From Microbacterium sp. LKL04 (GTDB taxonomy: Bacteria; Actinomycetota; Actinomycetes; Actinomycetales; Microbacteriaceae): DNA of 64,000 bases. Under the pieces are notes generated by a model. That model saw only the letters and a list, made by a program, of their open reading frames with translations, did no database searches and was not told the DNA's origin. The position numbers and the translations under genes are program-made. Below, one piece after another: positions 51,655-61,615 of this stretch. Location: the NCBI RefSeq assembly GCF_900102005.1, contig NZ_LT627736.1, positions 2,790,001 through 2,854,000 on the forward strand, read 5' to 3'. Position 1 is the stretch's first letter, and every line of letters starts with the position of its first letter.

Positions 51655-51670
51655 GTTGAAGCGCTTCGAC
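51655..51670. promoter_or_regulatory. LacI-type operator in front of the glycosidase operon
   Basis: GTTGAAGCGCTTCGAC is a palindrome except for one pair, with the GAAGCGCTTC core at 51658-51667. A -10-like TAGTAT/TATAGG lies at 51638-51646. The site is 36 nt before the start of the GH42 gene. Confidence 0.7.
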
Positions 51671-51706
51671 ACTGTCGTCCACATCCGCTGAAAGGCCCGT
51701 CCGGTC

Positions 51707-53716
51707 ATGACCTCTGCCTCCCGTTCGGCCTTCGCATCCCTGTCGGCCGAGCGCGGCATCCTCTTCGGCGGAGACTACAACCCCGAGCAGTGGTCGCCCG
51801 AGGTCTGGCGCGAGGACGTCGCCCTCATGCAGCGCGCCGGCGTGAACCTCGTCACGGTCGGCGTCTTCAGCTGGGCGGAGCTCGAACCGACCCCCGGGGC
51901 GCGGGAGTTCGCCTGGCTCGACGAGGTCCTGGACCTGCTCCACGCCGGCGGGATCGCCGTCGACCTCGCGACGCCGACGGCCTCACCGCCGCCGTGGCTC
52001 GGGGTCCGGCATCCCGAGACACTTCCCGTCGACCGTGACGGCGTGCGACTGGTCGCCGGCTCGCGCAACCAGTTCTCCCCGTCCTCGCGGGTGTACCGCG
52101 AGGCGGCGCGCGCGATCACAGCGGACCTCGCGTCGCGCTACGCGAACCACCCGGCCGTCCGGATGTGGCATGTCGGCAACGAGTACGGGCAGATCGACCA
52201 CGGCGACGAGGCGGCGCGGGCCTTCCGCGAATGGCTGCTGCGCCGGTACGGCTCGATCGACGAGATCAACCGCGCGTGGGGCACCGCGTTCTGGGCGCAG
52301 CGCTATGCGGACGTCGCCGAGATCCTGCCGCCGCGCCGCGCGCCGTACCTCATCAACCCGACGCAGTCGCTCGACTTCCGCCGGTTCACCTCCGACGAGC
52401 TCCGCGACTGCTACCGAGAGCTCCGCGACACCATCCGGGGCGCCGGGGCCACCCAGCCGATCACGACCAACTTCATGGGCGCGTTCGCGCACGTCGACTA
52501 CTGGTCGTGGGCGGACGACGTCGACGTCGTGAGCGACGACCAGTACCCCGACCCCGCCGACCCCGACAGCCCGCTCGACATGGCCTTCGTGCAGGACCTC
52601 ATGCGCGGTCTCGGCGACGGCCGGCCGTGGGTACTGATGGAACAGGCGATCAGCGCCGTCCAGTGGCGCCCGCACAACCTCCCGAAGACGCCCGCGCGGG
52701 CGCGCCTCGACACCCTGCAGGCGGTCGCGCGCGGTGCCGACGGTATCTGCTTCTTCCAGTGGCGACAGTCCTCGGCCGGGGCCGAGCGCTTCCACTCCGC
52801 GATGCTGCCCCACGCCGGCGCCGACACGGAGGTCTTCGAGGGTGTCTGCCGCCAGGGTCGCGAGCTCGAGCGACTTCGGCCCGTGGTGGGCGGCCGCGTC
52901 GCCGCGCGCACCGCGGTGCTCTTCGACTGGCCGTCGTGGTGGGCCTCGGACGAACCTGCGCGTCCGACGGCCCGCTTCGACGGTCTCGATCAGATGCGTC
53001 GGTGGTACCGCCCGTTGTGGCGGCGCGGCATCCCCGTCGACGTCGTCCGATTCGGTGCCGACCTCAGCGCCTACGACGTCGTGCTCTTGCCGCATGGGTA
53101 CGTCCTTCGCCCCGACGACGCGGCCCGCCTGACCGAGGCCGCAGCCCGCGGCGCCCAGGTCGTCGTCGGCCCGTTCAGCGGCGTCGCCGACGAGCACGGG
53201 CACATCCTCACGGGTCGCTCGCCCGTGCTCCTGCGCGAGATGCTCGGCGTCAGCGGCGAGGAGTGGGCCGGGCTCCCCGACGACGGCGTCGCCGTCGCCT
53301 CTGCTGACGGGCGGTGGGCGGCATCGCTCGCTCACACCCTCGGCGAGAAGCTGCGCACCGACGGTGCCGACGTTCTGGCGAGTTTCGCTTCAGGGGATCT
53401 CGCGGGGCGTCCGGTCGTCACGCGGAACGGGACCGCTTGGTACGTGGGCGCCGTGCTGGCGGACGATCTGCTCGACGCGATCGTCGCCGAGGCCCTGGAT
53501 GCCGCAGGTGTCGCCGGCGCGCTCGCCGACCCGTCCGACGGGGTCGAGGCCGTCCGCCGAGGCGACGCGCTCTTCCTGCTGAACCGCGGCGCACGCGACG
53601 CGACGATCCCGCTCCCTGGAGCCTGGATCGACCTGCTGACGGATGACGAGATCGACGATCACGTGACGATCCCCCGGGGGGACGCGCGAGTCGTGACAGA
53701 AAGGCGAAGGACATGA
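51707..53716 (+). CDS. GH42 beta-galactosidase
   Basis: 669 residues from ATG 51707, no secretion signal, so intracellular. LFGGDYNPEQW opening; acid/base Glu159 in HVGNEYG; nucleophile Glu312 in PWVLMEQAIS; then the trimerisation and C-terminal domains typical of GH42. It removes terminal beta-galactose, which on xyloglucan side chains caps xylose. First gene of a three-gene operon behind a LacI operator; overlaps the next gene as ATGA. Confidence 0.9.
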   Translation: MTSASRSAFASLSAERGILFGGDYNPEQWSPEVWREDVALMQRAGVNLVTVGVFSWAELEPTPGAREFAWLDEVLDLLHAGGIAVDLATPTASPPPWLGVRHPETLPVDRDGVRLVAGSRNQFSPSSRVYREAARAITADLASRYANHPAVRMWHVGNEYGQIDHGDEAARAFREWLLRRYGSIDEINRAWGTAFWAQRYADVAEILPPRRAPYLINPTQSLDFRRFTSDELRDCYRELRDTIRGAGATQPITTNFMGAFAHVDYWSWADDVDVVSDDQYPDPADPDSPLDMAFVQDLMRGLGDGRPWVLMEQAISAVQWRPHNLPKTPARARLDTLQAVARGADGICFFQWRQSSAGAERFHSAMLPHAGADTEVFEGVCRQGRELERLRPVVGGRVAARTAVLFDWPSWWASDEPARPTARFDGLDQMRRWYRPLWRRGIPVDVVRFGADLSAYDVVLLPHGYVLRPDDAARLTEAAARGAQVVVGPFSGVADEHGHILTGRSPVLLREMLGVSGEEWAGLPDDGVAVASADGRWAASLAHTLGEKLRTDGADVLASFASGDLAGRPVVTRNGTAWYVGAVLADDLLDAIVAEALDAAGVAGALADPSDGVEAVRRGDALFLLNRGARDATIPLPGAWIDLLTDDEIDDHVTIPRGDARVVTERRRT

Positions 53717-55989
53717 AGTTCACCGACGGCTACTGGCTCATGCGGCCGGGAGTGACCGGCCTCTATGCGAGCGCCGTGGACGACGTGCGCGTCGACACCG
53801 GGGCGGGCACCCTCACCGTCTTCGCGCCGACCGCCGCCATCCGCCACCGCGGCGACACGCTCAACCGGCCGATGATCACGACGACGTTCTCGGCGCCGGC
53901 CCCCGGGGTCATCAAGGTGCGGGTGCAGCGGCATGCCGGCGGGCGTCACCGCGGTCCCGACTTCGCGGTGACGGGCGAGGAGGGATACACGCCGACCGTG
54001 ACGGCCGACGACGCCGAGGGTGTGCTGGATGCCGGTGACCTCCGCGTCCGCGTGTCGCGCGACGGTGCCTGGCGGGTCGCGTTCGAACAGGGCGACCGTG
54101 TGCTCACGACGTCGCTGCCGCGGTCGATCGGCCACATGACGGGACCCGACGGAACCTGGGTGCACCAGCAGCTGTCGATCGAACCGGGGGAGCGCGTCTA
54201 CGGGTTCGGAGAGCGCTTCGGAGCGTTCACGAAGAACGGCCAGTCGATCGACACGTGGAACGCCGACGGCGGCACCTCGAGCGAGCAGGCGTACAAGTCG
54301 GTGCCGTTCTACCTGACGAGCCGGGGCTACGGCGTCTTCGTCGACAGCCCCGACGCGGTCTCGTTCGAGGTCGGGTCCGAGATCAATTCGCGCGTGCAGT
54401 TCTCGGTTCCCGGCGAGACCCTCGACTACTACGTCATCGCCGGGCCCGAGCCGAAGGACGTGCTGCGGCGCTACACGGCGCTCACCGGGCGTCCCGCCCG
54501 CGTGCCGGCGTGGTCGTTCGGCCTGTGGCTGACGACATCTTTCACGGCCGCCTACGACGAGGCGAGCGTCACCGAGTTCGTCGACGGGATGGCCGCGCGC
54601 GACCTGCCGCTGTCGGTGTTCCACTTCGACTGCTTCTGGATGCGGGAGTTCCAGTGGACCGACTTCACGTGGGACCCGCGCATGTTCCCCGACCCCGACG
54701 GACAGCTCGCGCGGCTCCGCGAGCGCGGCCTGCACGTCTCGCTGTGGATCAATCCCTACATCGCGCAGCGCTCAGCGATCTTCGCCGAGGCCGCGGAGCG
54801 CGGCTACCTGCTGAAGACGACCGACGGCGGGGTCTGGCAGTGGGACATGTGGCAGGCCGGCATGGCGATCGTCGACTTCACGAACCCCGAGGCGGCCGAC
54901 TGGTACGCCGAGCATCTGCGCCGCCTCGTGCGGCAGGGGGCGGACAGCTTCAAGACCGACTTCGGTGAGCGCATTCCGACCGAGGGCGTCGTGTGGCACG
55001 ACGGCTCCGACCCGCAGCGGATGCACAACTACTACCCCCAGCTCTACAACGAGATCGTCTTCCGGGTGCTCGAGGAGGAGCGCGGCGTCGGCGAGGCGGT
55101 CCTCTACGCCCGCTCGGCGACGGCGGGCGGCCAGCAGTTCCCGGTGCACTGGGGCGGCGACAACGACTCGACGCTCCTGTCGATGGCCGAGACCCTCCGC
55201 GGCGGCCTGTCGCTCGCGATGAGCGGGTTCGGATACTGGAGCCACGACATCGGCGGCTTCGAGGGCACACCGGATGCCGGTGTCTTCAAGCGCTGGCTCG
55301 CGTTCGGTCTGCTCTCCTCGCACTCCCGCCTGCACGGCTCGGGCACGGTGCGGGTGCCGTGGGCGTTCGACGACGAGGCGGTCGAGGTGACGCGCCGGTT
55401 CACGCGGCTGAAGCTGCGCCTCATGCCGTACCTCGCCCGGATCGCGGAGGAGGCCCACACCGCCGGCATCCCGATGATGCGCCCGCTCGTGCTCGAGTTC
55501 CCCGGTGACCGGTCGACGCACGACGCCGACGTCCAGTACATGCTGGGCGACTCCCTCATGGTCGCCCCCGTGTTCGCCGAGGACGGCAGCGTCGAGTACT
55601 ACCTGCCCGAAGGCCGGTGGACCTCGCTCCTCACCGGTGACGCGGTCGAAGGCCGCACGTGGCAGTCCGAGCGACACGGCTACGACTCGGTTCCCCTGCG
55701 TGTGCGTCCCGGCACGGTGCTGCCGTGGGGCGCGCGCGAGGACAGGCCCGACTACGACTGGGCCGACGGGGTGACGCTGCGTTGCTTCGAGCTGCCCGAG
55801 GGGTACGACGGCGAGACGGCCGTCCCCGGTCACGACGGCGCAGCGGCGACGGTGTTCCGCGTGCGCCGCGAGGGCGGACGGATCGTCGCGGAGTCGTCGG
55901 ATGCGCGTGCGCCGTGGAGCCTGCAGGTCGGCGAGCGGACGGCGTCGGTCGTCGGCGCCGGGACGGTCTCGCTGGAGATCGCCGAGTGA
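53713..55989 (+). CDS. GH31 alpha-xylosidase (YicI-like)
   Basis: 758 residues. GH31 with the alpha-xylosidase-type nucleophile motif FKTDFGERIP (Asp416) and acid/base Asp483 in WGGDND. These align with Asp416 and Asp482 of E. coli YicI, as I recall that enzyme. The KTDFGE form distinguishes alpha-xylosidases from most GH31 alpha-glucosidases. No signal peptide. It releases alpha-linked xylose from the non-reducing end of xyloglucan fragments such as isoprimeverose. Coupled to GH42 and GH3 by 4-nt overlaps. Confidence 0.9.
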   Translation: MKFTDGYWLMRPGVTGLYASAVDDVRVDTGAGTLTVFAPTAAIRHRGDTLNRPMITTTFSAPAPGVIKVRVQRHAGGRHRGPDFAVTGEEGYTPTVTADDAEGVLDAGDLRVRVSRDGAWRVAFEQGDRVLTTSLPRSIGHMTGPDGTWVHQQLSIEPGERVYGFGERFGAFTKNGQSIDTWNADGGTSSEQAYKSVPFYLTSRGYGVFVDSPDAVSFEVGSEINSRVQFSVPGETLDYYVIAGPEPKDVLRRYTALTGRPARVPAWSFGLWLTTSFTAAYDEASVTEFVDGMAARDLPLSVFHFDCFWMREFQWTDFTWDPRMFPDPDGQLARLRERGLHVSLWINPYIAQRSAIFAEAAERGYLLKTTDGGVWQWDMWQAGMAIVDFTNPEAADWYAEHLRRLVRQGADSFKTDFGERIPTEGVVWHDGSDPQRMHNYYPQLYNEIVFRVLEEERGVGEAVLYARSATAGGQQFPVHWGGDNDSTLLSMAETLRGGLSLAMSGFGYWSHDIGGFEGTPDAGVFKRWLAFGLLSSHSRLHGSGTVRVPWAFDDEAVEVTRRFTRLKLRLMPYLARIAEEAHTAGIPMMRPLVLEFPGDRSTHDADVQYMLGDSLMVAPVFAEDGSVEYYLPEGRWTSLLTGDAVEGRTWQSERHGYDSVPLRVRPGTVLPWGAREDRPDYDWADGVTLRCFELPEGYDGETAVPGHDGAAATVFRVRREGGRIVAESSDARAPWSLQVGERTASVVGAGTVSLEIAE

Positions 55990-58439
55990 CGGTCGACGCC
56001 TTTCGCCGGATCGACCTGCCGCTGACCGAGCGCTCGCGCGACCTGCTCGAGCGGCTCTCGAGGGAGGAACGCATCGCGATGCTCCACCAGGCCATGCCGG
56101 CGGTGGAGCGCCTCGGCATCCGCCCGTTCCACACCGGATGCGAGGCGCTGCACGGTCTCGCGTGGGTGGGCGTCGCGACGGTCTTCCCGCAGCCGGTGGG
56201 GCTCGCGGCGACGTGGGACCCCGAGTTCGTGACCCGAGTCGGCGAGCTCGTCGCGACGGAAGTCCGGGCCAAGCGCGCCTCGGGGGCGGACGTCGACCTC
56301 AACGTATGGGCGCCCGTGGTCAACACGCTCCGGCATCCCGCCTGGGGGCGCAATGAAGAGGGGTACTCCGAGGACCCGCACTACACGGGTCAGCTCGGCG
56401 CGGCCTACAGCCGCGGGCTCCGCGGCGACCACCCGCGCGTCTGGAAGACGGTGCCCTCTCTCAAGCACTTCCTCGCCTACAGCAACGAGACCGACCGGTC
56501 CGCGACGTCGTCCGAGATGTCGCCGCGCACGCTCCACGAAGAGGAGCTGCCGGCGTTCCGCCCGGCGATCGAGCAGAAGGTCGCCGGCAGCATGATGCTC
56601 GCCTACAACCGCGTGAACGGCGTGCCGGCGCACACGCAGCCCGAGCTGGTGGCCGAAGCCCGCAGCTGGAGCGACGAGTCGATCGCCGTCGTGTCGGATG
56701 CCGGTGCACCGAGCTTCCTCGTCTCGATCCAGCGCGCGCAGCCCGACAAGATCCACGGCGCCGCCGCCCTCGTGCGCAGCGGCATGGACTCGTTCACCGA
56801 CGACGGACCCGACCCGACGCCGAGCCTCGAGGCCGTCCGAGGCGCCCTCGCACAGGGTCTGCTGACGGACGACGACGTGGATGCCGCGGTCCTGCGGCTC
56901 CTCGAGATGCGCATCCGCACCGGCGAGTTCGACGGCGGCGACGATCCGTACGCCGCGATCGGACCTGACGAGATCGACACGCCCGCCGCGCGCGAGCTCG
57001 CCCGCGAGGCGGTCGCCCGTCAGGTCGTGCTGCTGCGGAACGACGCCGGGGTGCTGCCGTTCGCCGAGCCCGCGTCGGTCGCCGTCGTCGGACCGATGGC
57101 GGATGTCGTCCTCACCGACTGGTACTCCGGCACTACGCCCTACGCCGTCGGCATCGCGCAGGGTGTGCGCGAGCGATACCCGACAGCCGCGGTCGAGGTC
57201 GTGACCGGCGCCGACACCGTCGCGCTCCGGGCCGCGTCGGGCTATGTCACCGCCGCGCCCGAGGGGGTCGTCGACGCCGTTGCGGCCGGCCGCACCGACG
57301 CGAGCCTGTTCGACGTCACGGACTGGGGCGACGGCATCCTGACCCTCCGTTCCCACGCGAGCGGACGCCTGCTCACCGGTGGTGCCTGGCCCATGCGGGC
57401 CGACGCCGAGCGGGTGGGCGGCTGGGTCGTGCAGGAGAGCTTCCGCCGGCACGTGCACGAGGACGGCTCTTGGTCGCTGCTGCACCTCGGCTCGGGCCGG
57501 TGGGTGCGCGTCGTCCGCGACGTGGGTCTGCTCGTGGCCGAGGGGCTCATCCTCGACGACGCCACGCGCTTCGAGGTCGAGACGGTCCGCCGCGGGCTGG
57601 AGGAGGTTGCGCGCGCCGCCGCGGCGGCCGACGTCGTCCTCGTCGCCGTGGGCAACGACCCGCACCTGTCCGGCCGCGAGACCGCCGACCGTCCTCACCT
57701 GCTGCTGCCGGACGCGGCGACGGACCTGTGGCAGGCGGCGCGCTCCGCCAACCCGCGGTCCGTGCTGACGATCGTCTCGAGCTTTCCGTACGTCCTCGCG
57801 GATGCCGCCGACGCGGCGACCGTCGTCTGGTCGAGTCACGCGGGGCAGGAACTCGGCCACGGCCTGCTCGACGTCCTGAGCGGCGACCGCGAGCCCTCAG
57901 GACGCCTCGCGCAGTCCTGGCCGGCGCACCCCGACCAGGCGGGCGACCTCTTCGACTACGACACGCAGCGCCAGCAGGCGACCTACCGGCATCAGCCCGC
58001 CCCGTACGCCTTCGCGTTCGGCCACGGTCTCGGCTACGGCGCCGTCGTCTACGAGGCCGTCGACGTGGATGCCGGAGCGGTGACGGCGCCCGCGCCCACC
58101 CTGCGGCATCCCGCCCTCGATCCTCGCGCCGACGAGCAGATCGTCACCGCGCGCGTCCGGCTCGCGAACCGGTCGGAGCGTGCCGTGGAGGAGCTCGTGC
58201 AGGTCTACTCCGTGGCTCCGGAGCTGCCGATCGCGGCGCCGCGCCGGCTGCTGCTCGGATACACCCGCGTGCGGGTCGAGCCGGGCGAGACGCAGACGGC
58301 GAAGGTGCGCTTCACGGTCGAGCGCCTCGCCGTGTGGGACGGCGAGGCGCTGCGGGTGCAACCGGGGGGCTACCGCCTCGCGGCGGGACCGTCGGCCGAC
58401 GCCCTCGACGTGAGCACGATCCTCACCGTCACGGACTGA
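55986..58439 (+). CDS. GH3 glycosidase with inserted beta-trefoil-like segment
   Basis: 817 residues from GTG 55986 (GTGA overlap). GH3 marks: PSLKHFLAYSNE and nucleophile Asp in VVSDAGA; the second domain has LLRNDAGVLPF and the C-terminal fibronectin-like domain HGLGYGAVVYE onward. Between about residues 435 and 535 is an insertion with repeated LxLrShxSGRLL and LLHLGSGRWVRV units, resembling fascin/ricin-type beta-trefoil sequence where many GH3 enzymes carry PA14. Likely beta-glucosidase or beta-xylosidase, intracellular. Its 3' end overlaps the convergent GH3 gene by 11 nt. Confidence 0.85.
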   Translation: MTVDAFRRIDLPLTERSRDLLERLSREERIAMLHQAMPAVERLGIRPFHTGCEALHGLAWVGVATVFPQPVGLAATWDPEFVTRVGELVATEVRAKRASGADVDLNVWAPVVNTLRHPAWGRNEEGYSEDPHYTGQLGAAYSRGLRGDHPRVWKTVPSLKHFLAYSNETDRSATSSEMSPRTLHEEELPAFRPAIEQKVAGSMMLAYNRVNGVPAHTQPELVAEARSWSDESIAVVSDAGAPSFLVSIQRAQPDKIHGAAALVRSGMDSFTDDGPDPTPSLEAVRGALAQGLLTDDDVDAAVLRLLEMRIRTGEFDGGDDPYAAIGPDEIDTPAARELAREAVARQVVLLRNDAGVLPFAEPASVAVVGPMADVVLTDWYSGTTPYAVGIAQGVRERYPTAAVEVVTGADTVALRAASGYVTAAPEGVVDAVAAGRTDASLFDVTDWGDGILTLRSHASGRLLTGGAWPMRADAERVGGWVVQESFRRHVHEDGSWSLLHLGSGRWVRVVRDVGLLVAEGLILDDATRFEVETVRRGLEEVARAAAAADVVLVAVGNDPHLSGRETADRPHLLLPDAATDLWQAARSANPRSVLTIVSSFPYVLADAADAATVVWSSHAGQELGHGLLDVLSGDREPSGRLAQSWPAHPDQAGDLFDYDTQRQQATYRHQPAPYAFAFGHGLGYGAVVYEAVDVDAGAVTAPAPTLRHPALDPRADEQIVTARVRLANRSERAVEELVQVYSVAPELPIAAPRRLLLGYTRVRVEPGETQTAKVRFTVERLAVWDGEALRVQPGGYRLAAGPSADALDVSTILTVTD

Positions 58440-60726
58440 CGAGCTCGGCGTCCGCCACGACGCGCACGGGGACGATCCGGGCGTCGTCGGGTGTGACGAC
58501 GTGCTCGCCGGTCACCTCGACGGCGGCGACGCTCTCGCGGTCCTCGCACGACGAGCCGATCCAGAGGTCGATCCGTCCCGCCTCGACGATGCGGCGGCCG
58601 TCGCGCCCCGTGAACGCGAAGCGCGCCGTCGGCAGCGCGAACACGACGCGCGCGCTCTCGCCCGGTTCGAGCTCGAGGCGGTGGTAGGCCATCAGCTGCG
58701 CGACGGGGCGCGTGAGGCTCGCGACCGGGTCGTGCGCGTAGAGCTGGACGACATCGGTACCCGCACGCTCGCCGGTGTTGCGGACAAAGACCGAGACCTC
58801 GAGGGTGTCGCCGGCGGCGACCGACGCGGCCGCCCGCAGATCCTCGTGCACGAACGTCGTGTAGGTCAGCCCGTGCCCGAACGGACGCACCGGGGTCGGG
58901 TCGGCGCTCGTCACGTCGATCGGTCCGCCCAGCCGCGGGTGCAGATAGCTGTAGGGCTGGGCGCCCGCCGACCGCGGCAGGGTCACGGGGAGTCGGCCCG
59001 ACGGCGACAGCCGTCCCGAGACGATTCCCGCGATCGGGTCGGCGCCCTCCTCGCCGGGGAAGAAGGACTGCAGTGCGGCGGCGACGGGGCGCTCGCCGTC
59101 GAGGGCCCACCCGATCGCGTACGGGCGGCCCGACAAGATCACGAGCACGACGGGGGTGCCGGTCGCGACGACGCGCTCGACGAGCTGCCGTTGCACGCCG
59201 GGCAGTTCGAGGTCGTCAACGTCGTTGCCCTCGCCGACGGTCCCGCGGCCGAACAGGCCGGCGCGGTCGCCGACGACCACGACGGCGATCTCCGCCGCCG
59301 CTGCGGCGTCGACCGCGTCGCCGATGCCGGACTCGTCGCCGTCCTCGACACCGCAGCCGCGTGCGTAGGCGATCTCGGCATCCGGATACTCGGCGACGAA
59401 CGCGTCGCGGACGGTCGGGAGTTCGATCCCGTGCGGTGTGCCCGGGTGGTGCGCGAGCACATGGTTGACGAACGAATAGCAGCCCATGAGCGCCTCCGCC
59501 GAGTCGGCGTTCGGCCCGATGAGGGCGATACGACGAGCGGATGCCGCCGGCAGCGTCCCGTCGTTGCTCACGAGCACGACCGACTCGGCCGCGAGCCTGC
59601 GCGCGAGGTCGCGGTGACGCGGCCCGTCGAGGTCGACCTCGACCGGCGGCGTCTCGAACGTCTCGTCGAGCAGACCGAGTCGCTCCTTCTGCGCCAGGAC
59701 GCGGAGCACGGCGGCATCCAGCAGCGCGGCATCCATCCCACCCGAGCGGATGCGCTCGAGCATCGGGGCGGCGAACGCGTCACCCGTCGGCAGCTCGACG
59801 TCGATGCCGGCGCGCAGGGCCACCTCCGCCGCCTCACCGAGGTCCGCGGCCACCCCGTGGGTGGTCTGCAGGAAGGCGACCGAGAAGTAGTCCGACACGA
59901 CCGGGCCCGAGAACCCGAGCCGGCCGCGCAGCACCTCGTCGAGGTAGTGCGCGCTCGCCGCGACGGGCTCGCCGTCGATCTCGGCGTACGAGTTCATGAC
60001 GGATGCCGCGCCGCCGTCGCGGATCGCCATCTCGAACGGCGGCAGCAGCACGTCGGCGACTTCGCGGGGGCCGGCGTGCACGGGGGCATGGTTGCGCGCC
60101 GCCTGCGACCCGGAGTACCCGACGAAGTGCTTGAGAGTCGCGTCGACCCCCGCCGACTGGAGGCCTCGCACATAGGCCGTCCCGACCGTTCCGACGAGGT
60201 ACGGGTCTTCGCCGATGCACTCGTCGACGCGTCCCCAGCGGGGGTCGCGGATGACGTCAAGCACGGGGGCGAGCCCCTGGTGGATGCCCAGCTCGCGCAT
60301 CGAATCGCCGATCGCGGCGCCCATCTCGGCGACCAGCTCCGGATCGAACGATGCGCCCCACGCGAGCGGAGTCGGATACGTCGCCGCCTTCCACGCGGCG
60401 AGGCCGGTGAGGCACTCCTCGTGGACGATCGCGGGGATCCCGAGCCGGGTTTCGGCGCGCAGGCGCCGCTGCTCCTCCCAGAGCCAGGCCGCCCGCTCGA
60501 CCGGGTCGACGGGACGCGTGCCGTAGACACGGGTGAGATGGCCGAGGCCGTGAGCCGTGGCATCCGCGTATTTCGTCGTCGTCACCATCTCGTCGGCCAG
60601 GGGAGCGACGACCTCGCCGCCCTGGTCCACCCAGTATCCGACGAGCTGCGCGGCCTTCTCTTCGAGGGTCATCTGCGCGAGCAGATCGTGCACGCGGGCC
60701 GAGGCCCGCGAGGAGAGATCGGTCAT
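58429..60726 (-). CDS. GH3 beta-glucosidase/beta-xylosidase
   Basis: 765 residues from ATG 60726. DLLAQMTLEEKAAQL opening, ATLKHFVGYSG, nucleophile Asp in VVSDYF, LVSNDGTLP, FGHGLTYTTF and a C-terminal fibronectin III-like domain. No signal peptide. Unlike its neighbour it has no inserted domain, and the two GH3 proteins are clearly different subgroups. Last gene of a leftward operon after a binding protein and two permeases, so it probably cleaves the imported oligosaccharide. Confidence 0.88.
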   Translation of the reverse strand: MTDLSSRASARVHDLLAQMTLEEKAAQLVGYWVDQGGEVVAPLADEMVTTTKYADATAHGLGHLTRVYGTRPVDPVERAAWLWEEQRRLRAETRLGIPAIVHEECLTGLAAWKAATYPTPLAWGASFDPELVAEMGAAIGDSMRELGIHQGLAPVLDVIRDPRWGRVDECIGEDPYLVGTVGTAYVRGLQSAGVDATLKHFVGYSGSQAARNHAPVHAGPREVADVLLPPFEMAIRDGGAASVMNSYAEIDGEPVAASAHYLDEVLRGRLGFSGPVVSDYFSVAFLQTTHGVAADLGEAAEVALRAGIDVELPTGDAFAAPMLERIRSGGMDAALLDAAVLRVLAQKERLGLLDETFETPPVEVDLDGPRHRDLARRLAAESVVLVSNDGTLPAASARRIALIGPNADSAEALMGCYSFVNHVLAHHPGTPHGIELPTVRDAFVAEYPDAEIAYARGCGVEDGDESGIGDAVDAAAAAEIAVVVVGDRAGLFGRGTVGEGNDVDDLELPGVQRQLVERVVATGTPVVLVILSGRPYAIGWALDGERPVAAALQSFFPGEEGADPIAGIVSGRLSPSGRLPVTLPRSAGAQPYSYLHPRLGGPIDVTSADPTPVRPFGHGLTYTTFVHEDLRAAASVAAGDTLEVSVFVRNTGERAGTDVVQLYAHDPVASLTRPVAQLMAYHRLELEPGESARVVFALPTARFAFTGRDGRRIVEAGRIDLWIGSSCEDRESVAAVEVTGEHVVTPDDARIVPVRVVADAELVSP

Positions 60727-60727
60727 G

Positions 60728-61615
60728 TCAGCCCTTCACGGCTCCGGTGAGACCGCCGACGATGCGCCGCTCGAACAGGCTGAAGAACAGCAGAGCGGGG
60801 AGCATCGACAGCGAGGTGAACGCGAGCACGCGCGCCGTGTCGACGGAGTACTGCGACGAGAACGCCTGCACGCCCAGCGGGAGGGTGAACTGCGACTCGT
60901 TGTTGAGGATGAACAGCGGCAGCAGGTATGCGTTCCAGCTGCCGATGAAGGCGAGGATGCCGACGGTGATGACACCGGGTACGGCCAACGGCAGCACCAT
61001 CCGCCAGAAGAAGCCGAGGCGGCTGCAGCCGTCGATCGACGCGGCCTCCTGGATTTCGTCGGGGATCGCCCGCAGGAACGGGACGAGGATGATGATCGTC
61101 GTCGGCAGGGCGAACGCGATCTGCGGGAGGATGATGCCCGGCAGGGTGTTCATCAGCCCGAGTGACCGGATCACGATGTACAGCGGCGTGATCGCGACGG
61201 TGATCGGGAACATGAGGCCCGACGCGAACAGGGCGTAGAGGAATCCGCGACCCGTGAAGCTGTACCGGGCGATCACGTAGCTGGCGGCGATGCCGAGGGC
61301 GACGGCGCCGATCGTGGTGGCGAGGGCGACGAACGTCGAGTTGCCGACCTGTCCCCAGAACTGGCCGCTCGTGATGACGCCGACGTAGTTCTCGACGTTC
61401 CACGGGTCGGGGAACCCTGCTGGGTCGACCGTGATCGCGGAGTTCGAGCGGAACCCTCCGATGATGATGTAGATCACCGGGCCGAGCATGAGCGCGATGA
61501 CCGCGAGGGCGACGAAGTAGACGACGGGGGAGCCCCACGGCAGCTTCTCCCGCGGCGCACGGCGCGGACGGACGTCGGCGGGCGGTGCCGTGACGAGGGT
61601 CATGGTGGCGCTCAC
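60728..61615 (-). CDS. ABC sugar importer permease, MalG type
   Basis: 295 residues from GTG 61615, overlapping the upstream stop (GTGA); one nucleotide separates its stop from the GH3 start. Six membrane helices; EAA loop IQEAASIDGCSRLGFFWRMV; ends FERRIVGGLTGAVKG. Inner-membrane partner of the permease at 61612-62625. Classical CUT1 type, different from the LplBC pair at 46-48 kb. Confidence 0.9.
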   Translation of the reverse strand: MSATMTLVTAPPADVRPRRAPREKLPWGSPVVYFVALAVIALMLGPVIYIIIGGFRSNSAITVDPAGFPDPWNVENYVGVITSGQFWGQVGNSTFVALATTIGAVALGIAASYVIARYSFTGRGFLYALFASGLMFPITVAITPLYIVIRSLGLMNTLPGIILPQIAFALPTTIIILVPFLRAIPDEIQEAASIDGCSRLGFFWRMVLPLAVPGVITVGILAFIGSWNAYLLPLFILNNESQFTLPLGVQAFSSQYSVDTARVLAFTSLSMLPALLFFSLFERRIVGGLTGAVKG

